Origin: Romanomermis culicivorax
Taxonomy: Eukaryota > Nematoda > Enoplea > Mermithida > Mermithidae
NCBI GenBank assembly: GCA_963922205.1
Contig: CAWUHX010000535.1
Coordinates: 1 to 64,000 of the forward strand
DNA: 64,000 bases
Direction of reading: 5' to 3'
The notes under the pieces were generated by a model that saw only the letters and a list, made by a program, of their open reading frames with translations, was not told the DNA's origin and made no database searches. Shown piece after piece: positions 54,905 through 64,000 of this stretch. Each line of letters starts with the position of its first letter. The stretch's first letter is position 1. Made by a program: the position numbers and the translations under genes.

Positions 54905-55700
54905 ATTAAAGGGGCGCCTGATATCTATTAATCTTCCATGGTTCTTAAAAAACTTGTAATGAAAAATTGGTAATTTTAACTTCTGAAACAACATTCAATT
55001 TTCCCTGCCAATACGAATTCAATGAAATGCAACGAAAACTTTCAAATTAATCTGCTTGTTTTGCAAAAATTTTCGAAACAAATATAATAAATTTTTAATT
55101 AGTGTTTTAAATGATTAAAATCAACAGCTGGTAATTAGATGCATATTTAGCTTACTTAGACAGATATTTCGATTTAATGATCAACCTGTAACTGATTAAT
55201 ATGATTTAATTATATCTCAAATTCATATACCACAGTTGTCATTCTGGGACGGTCGACATACTGGGATGGTCGATCGACATTGTGACATACAATCTTATGA
55301 ACAGAAGTGGAAGGCTAGTACTATTTCATATTTTTACATTTTATGCTAAACTGTGTATTATGGGACTGGAAATTTATGTGCATAGTTTCCTAATCTTCAA
55401 AAATGTTTTGTGTGAAAGATCCTACAGTAAAAGCTTTGTGTAGACGATCCTTATTAATGCTGTAATTTTTGTCACAATTCAATTCACAAGCATTCTAAAA
55501 AAAGATACTATACTTACCAATGAAAGTTCACTCAATAAAGTCCCAAATTTTCTGGAGTCAAGGGTGTAAAATTCGAATTTCTGATTTTCGTCAGATTTAG
55601 GATTCCAAAAACAATCAGCTATATTCATCAGTTCTATCCGAAAGTTTCACATAAAAAGCATAAAAGGTGCCTCATGTTACCCTCACCTGCCGACGAATTT
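54905..55700. other. No gene recognised
   Basis: AT-rich. It includes a trace of the GTCGAC-type repeat near 55240-55280. Confidence 0.35.
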
Positions 55701-55749
55701 TGCCCAACGTCACGTGATTCAGACCATGCTTTTTCGTTATGTTTTTCAC

Positions 55750-57050
55750 CACTTTCTGTTTTACAATCATTTACTTTAATTTTGCGTTTCGTTTTTATAT
55801 TTTACATGCAATTTCTGTGTGTACTTTTTGCGTTTCGTTTTCTATTTCACTTCTGCACTTTCATTTTGGCTACAATTTGTTATTTTTCCATTGCGCACGT
55901 AGACTATGGTATGTAACCTGTTAGTTAGAATTTCCGTCAAAGATAAGCTCTCTGAGCTCATCCTCATAATTGGAGCTCAACGTGCACCTCTTATCAGCAA
56001 AAACTAGTGACGTTTCGCAACGTGAAACGCCTAGTTGGAAATTCTCTCTAAATGACATTCATATTTTTAGCATGGAGAGTGAAACTCGCCCCAATGCTTA
56101 ACATAGTGAACTGGAAAATGTCTATGTGACCATAGGCATCTTCTGCAGCGATTTCCACTGTAGAAGTTAGCTTGGGTGTGTCTTAGCTCTGCCCAAGGCA
56201 TACTGTAGGTTTACGGGGCCCTTTAAAATGGCTTGTTTCTCTAGTTTTGCATTCATTTTTGGGCCTAATCGTCTCTCTGCGTTTTTAGCTTGCGTCTCCG
56301 TCTGCGTAAGCGTCTTTTTATATTAAGTTTGCATATTTGCCTGCATCTGCAGCCTCCTTCAATAAATTTACACATTTGCCTTCGGTGCCCCTTGCGCTTT
56401 ACATTACCGTATTCCAACCTAGGAGTTACCCTGTCACCTGTTGATTAGAGATCCCCTTCGCCCCCCCCAGGGACCTTTGTACTGTCGTCCACCGACCCGT
56501 ATCAGTTGACCCTCCCCACAGAATTGTTTCGGATTCCTGTACCTGCTCGCCGTAGTCCCTAGGACCTGCATACAACCTTTGAACCCATCGCCCAGCGCGG
56601 AGTACTTTGAGAAGAGGAGTAGGTGAGTCTTCTCAGGGGTTATTATTGTTGAGGGTATGTTTGTGGGAATCCTGCTTAAGCCAGTTTTCCCTTGAGAGTA
56701 CCCTCAGTTAGAAAAGCCCTCGAACGCTTAAGGTTTACAATCAGGTCCCGTACAGTACGCCATTCTGTGAATGGCACAGTCCCTCATTCTCAGTGAACGA
56801 GGACTAGGAATTGCCAACCCTGACCCGGCCACTTTGTCCATTATTCTACAGCTGAACCCTAGGACAAGGCCGAGGTACACTATAGGTTTTCCTGTAGTAG
56901 TACCAGCTGGGTTAAGTTCCCGCAACAAATATATTAAGGGAGCCACCCAACGGGGTCACAGCATGTCACTCACAGTGTCATGGCCGTATTTCCTACGGGA
57001 TATGGTATGGGTTTTCCCATCGATGTGACTGTTCACCTATTCAGTTGATG
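55750..57050. repeat. Left arm of a long diverged inverted repeat flanking channel gene B
   Basis: Matches the inverse of parts of 60690-62400. Shared landmarks include GACATTCATATTTTTAGCAT / GACGTTCATATGTTTAGCAT, CCCCAATGCT, CTATGTG, and TTGTCCATTATTCTACAG / TTGTCCTTATTCTACAG. The sequence is less AT-rich than its surroundings. Confidence 0.6.
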
Positions 57051-57059
57051 TGACATGGC

Positions 57060-58530
57060 TCCATATTTTCGTTTAGTGTGACATTATGACTGTTGCTGAT
57101 TTTTTTTCATTTGAAAGAGCAATGCAAAGCTTGGGTTCAGATAATAGTATGAAAGTATGTAAATACTTTGTTTCTTCAAAGTTTAATGTGTAGGGAGTAG
57201 TAGGTAGTGTGTTTGTAACACTAGCTCTTTATCTCACACTTATATCCTATTTGTAAGGATGTAGCGGTCGTTTTTCTGCCTATTCATGTCTTTATTCATT
57301 TTTGAATTTTATGCATTCCTAATATAACTCGCTTTAAAGATCAATGAAAATTCATGCTAATATCAACCAGAACATAAGAAATTGCATCATTTCGAATTTG
57401 AAAAACGTGTCAGGGAATAGCTGCATCAATCCTTTGTGTCTGTTCATATGAACACGATAATATCTATGTAGATGTGTATACGTACTCAATCATACTACGT
57501 TCATGTAGCATCGAAAGTTCCTGGTGCTTTTCTTTCTGTGGGATACATTGTCCGTTGTGTGATACACGAAGAACATGTTGATTTGCTCAATTCATTCGTC
57601 TTTTCTATTTCCAATTTGTTCCTGAGAGATCAGGAGATCTAAATTAAAATGATTTACAAGTTTTCGGCTACATTGAATGATTTGAAAAATAAAATACTAT
57701 TCCAATATTGCCCACACAGTATGAAAGCTGCTATTTTTGAAGATTCCCTTTTTCAATCAGCTAACTGCCGTGTTTACTCTTAGATGTGGTGTATTGCTCA
57801 AATATCAAATTAATTGCTTAATATTAATGAGAACGACAACAAATGTAGCTTCCCAAGGATAGCAGAATACCATTTAGCAAATGAGAAACACTTTATAGAA
57901 GTTATGACCCAATGTCTGAGAGAATTCAGCCTCGTTGTGATAAGTGAAAACTAGAATGTGCCTCAAAAGAACACATGAAGGGTAATTTTTGACGCCGATA
58001 AAGAGACTAATGACACTAATTTTGCTTCAAAAGATCAATTCGAAGCTTCAGTAAAAGAAAATTGATTTCTCGGAATTTTTTTGTCGTTTTCATATGCTTT
58101 TCATTTGGGTATCGGCAGCTTCGTGGACAGTAGGACAACAGTCGATGCTCAACAAATTTATAACTCATTTGACCTGCATTATTTTTTGTTTGGATTCTAC
58201 ACAGCATGCAAGAGTTAATTTTTCTCGATAAAAAAATCTGATATCACGAAAATGTGTGTCAATCGGCCACCCATGCATTGGGATCAATTAGTAGACTTCA
58301 ATTAAGCAAAGTAAATAGGAACACGTATATGAGCTACATACGATAAACTGTGGAAAATATTCAAATATTCGCCAAGTTATAGCCGAGGTGACAAATGAGA
58401 ATGTGTCTCGCTACAGCAACCATCCGACAATAGGCACCATGCAACTATAGCCATTGCCTCAACCGTGCAGGGCAATGTGTAGAATGTATTTTTCTCTTAT
58501 TGGTTTCTTTTGTTCCAGATAAAATTCAGG
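57060..58530. other. Upstream region of channel gene B, no other gene recognised
   Basis: Presumably holds the promoter and any 5'-UTR exon of the gene at 58534. I could not place them. Confidence 0.35.
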
Positions 58531-58533
58531 ATC

Positions 58534-59730
58534 ATGGCGCTTACAATTTTTGAAGACAGTACATGGCACGGTCTTTACTACTTATCGAGAGCCAAGTCGA
58601 AGAAAGCACTTGTTTTCTGGCTTATTATAACTTGTGCCGCCATGACGTATGCGATATTACAGACCGCCCTGGAAATAGAACGAGTTTTGAAAAATATTGA
58701 TCAGTTCGACACAGAACACAGACTGGCTTCTGATGAAGACGCAAGTGCAGCAAAAGCAGTTGAAGTCGAAATATTGTTTTCAAATCCATTCAGTATAGTC
58801 AATTTATCTTTGGTGGTAGAATCAGCACATCGCTTGAATTTCAGTGCAGATGTAGCAGTCATTTTAATAGGCGAATTCACTTGGGAATATTTGGCTGAAA
58901 CAGATTTTAGCTTTTCGGATAACTTGCTGGTAAGCGGATTGAATAAGGATCATCCGATTAATAGCTTGAGAACATCAATGATGAAGAAATTTTTGGATTC
59001 AGCGTTGATTGACTATCAAAATCCAGTTTATTGCATGAATGCTGGTAAATTTGCAAAATTCGAAAGTAAGAGACCTATGGGTGTTTTCCGATGCACTCTA
59101 CCATATCACGGCTCTGGACGAATAGTTGTTAAAAGTATCAATAATCAACAGATCAGCCTATTCCTGGAATCTGCAATTGCAAGTTATACTAAAATGGATG
59201 GTGAAAGCCGTATATACATTACAATGCCAGATAGACACTATACAGAGCGTTCTTTACCCAATAGAATAGATAATAAGAAATTTTTGAATATCGAAATTAC
59301 TCCCTTACTTCTCACAAATTACCCCACCTACAGTAAGATGAATTGCATTCGTAATGAAAACAACCAAATGAATTTAGTGCAACAACGTGGAATCGACTGT
59401 TTTCATTGGTTATTCGACCCACATTGGAAATGGCGCCAAGAGACAAGTATACTTGATCCTATAGCAGATGAGTACTGCCAAAGTATATACAATGGAGACA
59501 ATGATACATGTGTAGCACTTATTTTTAACCCGATTCGTGTAAAAGATGGCACACTCGTTCGAATATATGTTCCAGCATTTCAGATGTACACGTTGATTGC
59601 TAATATTGGGGGAACTTTTGGAGTATGGACAGGCGCTAGTGTGTTATCATTAATTCATCTGATGGTTTTATTGTTTGCTAGAGTGTGCTACAAGACGAAG
59701 ATCGTTGCAAGTCAAGTAAAAAATATTTGA
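58534..59730 (+). CDS. DEG/ENaC-family cation channel subunit B, 398 aa
   Basis: A single open exon. The ATG at 58534 (MALTIFEDSTWHGLYYLSRA) is chosen because it aligns with the start of paralogue A and lies 15 nt after a strong 3' splice site (TTCTTTTGTTCCAG). The His-Gly motif is at residues 12-13, TM1 at about 26-46 (ALVFWLIITCAAMTYAIL), then a Cys-containing extracellular loop (NPVYCMN, FRCTL, QRGIDCFHWLFDPHW, DTCVAL) and pre-TM2/TM2 IGGTFGVWTGASVLSLIHLM with the G-A-S filter. It lacks about 24 residues of the loop present in A. AATAAA follows at about 60030. It lies between the inverted arms 55750-57050 and 60180-62470. Likely a trimeric Na+ channel subunit; the gating stimulus cannot be read from sequence. 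Confidence 0.9.
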   Translation: MALTIFEDSTWHGLYYLSRAKSKKALVFWLIITCAAMTYAILQTALEIERVLKNIDQFDTEHRLASDEDASAAKAVEVEILFSNPFSIVNLSLVVESAHRLNFSADVAVILIGEFTWEYLAETDFSFSDNLLVSGLNKDHPINSLRTSMMKKFLDSALIDYQNPVYCMNAGKFAKFESKRPMGVFRCTLPYHGSGRIVVKSINNQQISLFLESAIASYTKMDGESRIYITMPDRHYTERSLPNRIDNKKFLNIEITPLLLTNYPTYSKMNCIRNENNQMNLVQQRGIDCFHWLFDPHWKWRQETSILDPIADEYCQSIYNGDNDTCVALIFNPIRVKDGTLVRIYVPAFQMYTLIANIGGTFGVWTGASVLSLIHLMVLLFARVCYKTKIVASQVKNI

Positions 59731-61193
59731 TGTAACTTTACCCATTTATAAATTTTATGTAATGATACTGTTCTATTTTGTGCCACAGTTGCAGAAGTAA
59801 AAAAGGTCAGTGATTCTCTCAATAAGCACTCGAACAATACCGTTCTTTGAAGTGCATATATTAAAGTTTCGAGCTTTGTCAGTGTTCTGCCACCCATCCA
59901 AATTTAAAAACACAATATAATCGGGTTTTTCTGCGTCCGTTGTGGCTCGATGCCATTGTTTAGTTGTTTGCATATTTTTCGTCTTGATTTCACCTTGTGA
60001 TTCTTATGATATTGATCACTTCATTTACAATAAATATTAAAAAATTTTCTGATTTTTTACTCGACCTTACCATCTTTGGAATTTATTGTGACGTTCAGAC
60101 ATTCTCGTTTTAGTCACAATTCGCTTAATGAATAAATTCAGGTTACCAGTAGCAAAATTGGATTTACTCTCTACTGATCAGGGAGCGGGCTCTCCTTGCT
60201 AGAGACAATAGTGCCCTATTCCTGTATCACGAGTTTAGGGAGTCTGGGTTCAATGGGTGAAACATTCCATTACATTGAAGCAACTGAGGGAAAGGGTAAG
60301 GACCTGTGAATTCCTGAGAAGAAGCAGACTCGCCCGGGACTCCAGCATGGAGGCTTGGATTCACTTATAAATCCAACATATTTGACATACTGCATCCTGT
60401 CAACTATTGTCAACCTTATAGAAAAAATCGAGTATCAAAAAAATAGACTGATCATGGCAAAACAAAAAGAACTATCTGTGATTAAAGCCTGTGTTGTCGT
60501 AGCATATTGAATCTATTGCATGATAAGTCCAAACATATGTTATCTGTTTTTGTTGAAATGCTTGTTAAATTCTAAAAGTTTTCCACACAACTATTTGTCA
60601 CACACAGCCAAAAAAACTGCCTCAGCTGTGAGCGCAGAACTTCGCCATGCCACCACAAGTGGGGCCATGGGCCTGAAACTGAGGTGATGGCTTACCTTTT
60701 GCTATTGGACCTAACCCGTCTAGTACTAGCTATGGAAGAAACTACAGGTACTGTGGTGCTGCTCTGGGGGGTACTACTGTAGAATAAGGACAACGCAGCC
60801 AGGTTAGGGGTGACCAAAATTAGTCCTGTTAAGTATGAACAATAGACAGGGTCATCTGTAAGATGACCTAGAAGCTGGGACCCCAATTGTGAACCAAAAG
60901 ATCCCTTTTGACCCGACCTCAGGTAGAGTGAGCCTTTGTTAACTGTGGAAGACTTGGGGAAGAAAACCAGCTTAACAAGGGTTGTCCCTAACTACTGCTA
61001 ACACTAATGTACTCTGAAACTCACCTAGTCCAGCTACGAGGGGGAGTTTGGCAGGGAGAGCTGGCCACTTGGGGATGGCGACAATAGGGAATTTGGTTTG
61101 GGCGGCTAGGAGCACAAACGAGGTAGGAGGGACGACTTTAATTGATAACAATTGATGACAGAAGTGGTCCGGTACGGCGCGTCAGAAAAATAA

Positions 61194-61265
61194 CACTCGT
61201 TGGGGTCTCGAACCCTCGACCTTCTGCATACAAGGCAGACGTGCTCCCAACTGCGCTAACAGAGC
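61194..61265 (-). tRNA. tRNA-like unit 1, degenerate
   Basis: A box TTAGCGCAGTTGGGA, loop CTTGTAT (anticodon TGT, Thr) and B box GGGTTCGAGACCC. One base shorter than units 2 and 3, with mismatches in the acceptor and T stems. Confidence 0.5.
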
Positions 61266-61443
61266 CATGTGAATGGTTCAAAAATTGTGGTTGTAGTGGT
61301 GGTGGTGAGTGCGGGGCATGCTGCATTATGAATAGCCAGATGCACCACTACAACACCCCTCCCCCCTTTGAGGAGGAAGGCCCCTGGTATGGTCACCAAT
61401 GTTGTATGCCCAAATCCACATGGGCGGCGCGTCAGAAAAATAA

Positions 61444-61516
61444 CACTCAGTGAGGGGCTCGAACCCTCGACATTCTGCATACAAGGCAGACGTGCTACCA
61501 ACTGGGCTAACCGAGC
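61444..61516 (-). tRNA. tRNA-like unit 2, anticodon TGT (Thr-like)
   Basis: Acceptor GCTCGGT pairs fully with ACTGAGT (two G-U). The anticodon stem TCTGC/GCAGA and the T stem GAGGG/CCCTC are perfect, with loop TTCGAGC. The D stem is poor. A T-rich run follows, as expected for pol III termination. The CTTGTAT loop may instead derive from a tRNA-Ala-type CTTGCAA. Confidence 0.55.
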
Positions 61517-61693
61517 CACGTGGATGGTTCGGAAATTGTGGTTGTAGTGGTGGTGGTGAGTGCGGGGCATGCCGCCTAATGAATAGCCAGATGCACCACT
61601 ACAACACCCCTCCCCCCTTTGAGGAGGAAGGCCCCTGGTATGGTCATCAATGTTGTTTGCCCAAATCCACCTGGCCAGCGCATCGGAAAAAAA

Positions 61694-61766
61694 CGCTCAA
61701 TGGGAGGCTCGTACCCTCAACCTTCTGCATACAAGGCAGTTGCGCTACCAACTGCACTAACCGAGC
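61694..61766 (-). tRNA. tRNA-like unit 3, anticodon TGT (Thr-like), T7 terminator
   Basis: Acceptor GCTCGGT/ATTGAGC and D stem GTGC/GCGC pair fully. The anticodon stem has one mismatch at its base. The T loop has a change (TACGAGC). The unit is followed directly by TTTTTTT. This is the best candidate of the three for pol III transcription. Confidence 0.5.
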
Positions 61767-62800
61767 GATGTGGATGGTTCAGAAATTGTGGTTGTAGTGG
61801 TGGTGGTGAGTGCGGGGTATGCCGCGTAATGAATAGCCAGATGCACCACTACAACATACAGTAAGACAGCAGTAATATGTAAATTAGGCATGGACGGCTA
61901 TTACATGGCGAACAATAGGCACAATAAGCGGCGACGATGCAAGAAGGGTGGCTAAACGAGAGGAAGAGCTGGTGAACCCAGAAAATGAGCAAAAATACAT
62001 AACAACACGTGCTTTTAAGGACCCTGTTGGCTACAGTAGGACCTTGGCGGAGTTTAGGACGCCCAGACCCAATTCTGCAGAGATAAAGCTGCCGAAAGGG
62101 CCAGTGTGCACATAGGCACATGCCCAGTTCGAATTGATTTAGCATTGGGGCCGACTTAGTGCCTATGCTAAACATATGAACGTCTTTAGCTGAAGTTTCC
62201 ATGGCTATCCATTTTGTGTCAGCAGGAGCGAAGCTCACTTTGTGTAAACAGGAGGCATGTAATGTGACCCTAAATAGCAACGAGCACGTAGTGCCCTTTG
62301 AAGGAATAGCTAAAGGGGCATACTGTAGCCAGCAGGGAATCAAACAAAATAAAGTAAAATAAATGAGGGCGCATAAATGAAACAGAAATGCATAAAATGA
62401 GAAATTATCAGAAATAATAATAAAATGAGAAATTATCAGAAATAATAATAAAAATGACAAATGATTAAAGTAACAGAATATCAGAGTGGGAAATAACGTG
62501 ACGTTGATACTTTTGATCGGTAGGTGACATATTTATGTCAATGGGACTACAAATATAGGGGCATATTCAAATAACCTGACTAGCATTTACCTTAGGCTAT
62601 CTAACAAAAATTTTAATCAATGGCATACAAAAAAGACAGAAAGTATTCCAGAAACAGGAAAAATATTAGACGACCAAATAATAGTCAAACACAGACCACC
62701 TTCTAGATTTTATATTAGGCATAATGCAACAGTACACATGTTTGAAACAAATGGTGATGATCTGCGAAAACTCCACTTTTTCATCGTTCTAGTGGAAATC

Positions 62801-63298
62801 TTAAGGCTCATCTATACTTCGGATGCAAGGCTTGAGTTGTGTCCATTACGGCAAAAATGCCGAAGTCTGGATGCTCTACTTGCGTTTCTTGCGTATTTTT
62901 CTTGCGTCTGAGTATGGATGCTCCATTGCGTTGCACCTTTACGGCCGACGCAAGCATACGCAAAGGGTACAGTAGGATTCTTGACTTGACGCAAGGGATG
63001 CAAGAAACGCAAGGATTTTCACTTGTGTTTTCTTCGGATTTCAGAACTTAAGGCTCATCTATACTTTGGAAGCAAGGCTTGTGTTGCGTCCGTTAGGGCA
63101 AAAATGCACAAGTATGGATGCTCCGCTTGCGCTTCTTGCATCCGGGTAAGGATGCTCCATTGCGTTGCTTGCGTTGCGCTCCTTATGGCTGATGCAAGCA
63201 TACGCAAATGGTACAGAAGGATTCTTGACTTGACGCAAGGAATGCAAGAAATGCAAGGATTTTCCCATGTGTTTTCTTCCGATTTCCGAACTTTCCAT
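62801..63298. repeat. Tandem duplication of about 248 bp, rich in CTTGCGT/ACGCAAG
   Basis: Copies begin TTAAGGCTCATCTATACTT at 62801 and 63048. Each has several CTTGCGT motifs in its first half and ACGCAAG motifs in its second half, so each unit could fold back on itself; probably a dimeric MITE. Confidence 0.8.
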
Positions 63299-63299
63299 T

Positions 63300-64000
63300 C
63301 TATTATTGGCAAGGTTCAGGTCTTCATCAGGTTTTTTTCTTGTTTTTCTCCAGGCGAGTTGTCTGCGACAGATTTTTTTTTTCGTTAAAATGTTGTTTGT
63401 TATCAGGTGCAAGGTTGGTTTTTCAGCAATCCAGACTTCTGAAATGTTGGAGCAGCCCGAGTTTTTGGGTTTCGCTGGGGTTTTAAGGGTGCCACATCTA
63501 TCAGTGTTGGATTCAATTTTTTACTAGCAGACTTTTGATTTGTTAGCATCCCAGCAGGCCAGAAAACGAGGAAAAGGCTAGTTTTTTGGTTGGAAATGAT
63601 TTTCTTAAACCGAAATTTCTCCAGAAACAAAATTGTGCCGAAATTGTGCTAGCGTGTTTTTTTAGGCTTTTCTACCACCTCTCTAACATTTTAAGGTCAG
63701 CTACGGTGACTCTAACCAAAAATGGTTTTTACTGCGACGGGCAACTGGTTAAAACGCTATATTGCAGACAGAAATATGGAGAAAAATTTGGGGCTTTTCA
63801 CTTTATTAATTATTTTTTATTAAATGCAAAAATAAAACTTATTAAATGCAAATAAATACAAGAGTAAATACGAATAATACAGAAAAGCTCATGGACGTGA
63901 CAAAAGCACATTTTCAAACAAATGATATCATTGGGTAAGGAATTCCAAACATCAATATTTCGCAAGCAAAAATCATGTTTTAAAGCATTAGAGTTATATT
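63300..64000. other. No gene recognised
   Basis: AT-rich end of the window. Confidence 0.35.

Larger units (their letters stand above)
61175..61856 (-). repeat. 250-bp tandem array, 2.7 copies, each with a tRNA-like unit
   Basis: Corresponding bases are exactly 250 bp apart (61194, 61444, 61694). Each unit has a tRNA-like block on the minus strand, then GTGGTGGTGGTGAG-type and CACTACAACACCCCTCCCCC segments. The third copy is truncated. Confidence 0.9.
60180..62470. repeat. Right arm of the long inverted repeat, with tRNA-like array inside
   Basis: 60690-60900 and 62040-62400 match the inverse of the left arm; the tRNA-like tandem array (61175-61856) sits between these two matching blocks and has no counterpart on the left. 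A 203-codon minus-strand ORF (61849-62460) is repeat sequence. Confidence 0.55.

Noticed and set aside
61849-62460. 203-codon minus-strand ORF
   Set aside because: Lies in the right arm of a diverged inverted repeat. The left arm has a similar low-complexity Phe-rich frame broken by stops, so it is not a conserved gene.

Overview
This is animal DNA, most likely from an AT-rich, repeat-heavy invertebrate genome. The evidence is two DEG/ENaC-type ion channel genes, spliceosomal introns with GT-AG borders, a mariner element, a Ty3/gypsy-type LTR retroelement, tRNA-like pol III units and no bacterial gene layout. I cannot name the phylum. Genes are sparse. Most recognisable coding sequence belongs to transposable elements, and much of the rest is broken.

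Layout. 1-10.6 kb: an old mariner (6-10586) split by a younger 9.3-kb LTR retroelement on the minus strand (213-9507, LTRs 896 bp, TSD ACTC). Its first frame reads Gag with four zinc knuckles, then an envelope-like glycoprotein, then protease and the start of RT. The second frame carries the rest of RT, RNase H and integrase. Each LTR also carries an antisense ORF with its own TATA box and AATAAA. 10.6-14.4 kb: broken minus-strand coding pieces, one resembling the pore-forming region of large clostridial-type toxins. 14.4-23.2 kb: an 8.8-kb DNA transposon with TIRs of about 1.3 kb. It carries two divergent intron-containing genes: an intact 411-aa DDE integrase-like gene (minus, five exons) and a zinc-finger/coiled-coil/RING gene (plus) with one in-frame stop. 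Its left border abuts the end of the toxin-like reading frame. 23.2-30.6 kb: orphan coding fragments, a 52-aa ORF and a heat-shock-element cluster.

30.6-31.9 kb: DEG/ENaC gene A (minus). 32-45 kb: almost gene-free, with degenerate satellites, a hexanucleotide array of about 425 bp and a foldback element. 45.2 kb: a small secreted-peptide candidate. 45.8-52.5 kb: a second long inverted-repeat element enclosing five consecutive micro-exons and a smaller foldback. 54.5-54.9 kb: a MULE-like transposase fragment. 55.7-62.5 kb: diverged inverted arms flanking DEG/ENaC gene B (plus); the right arm holds three tRNA-like units in an exact 250-bp tandem array. 62.8-63.3 kb: a tandem duplication of about 248 bp.

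The host genes with a secure family call are the two channels. The most unusual parts are the gag-env-pol order of the LTR element, its divergent LTR promoters, the two-gene TIR transposon, and the micro-exon cluster. All gene models rest on reading the sequence by eye; no database search was possible.
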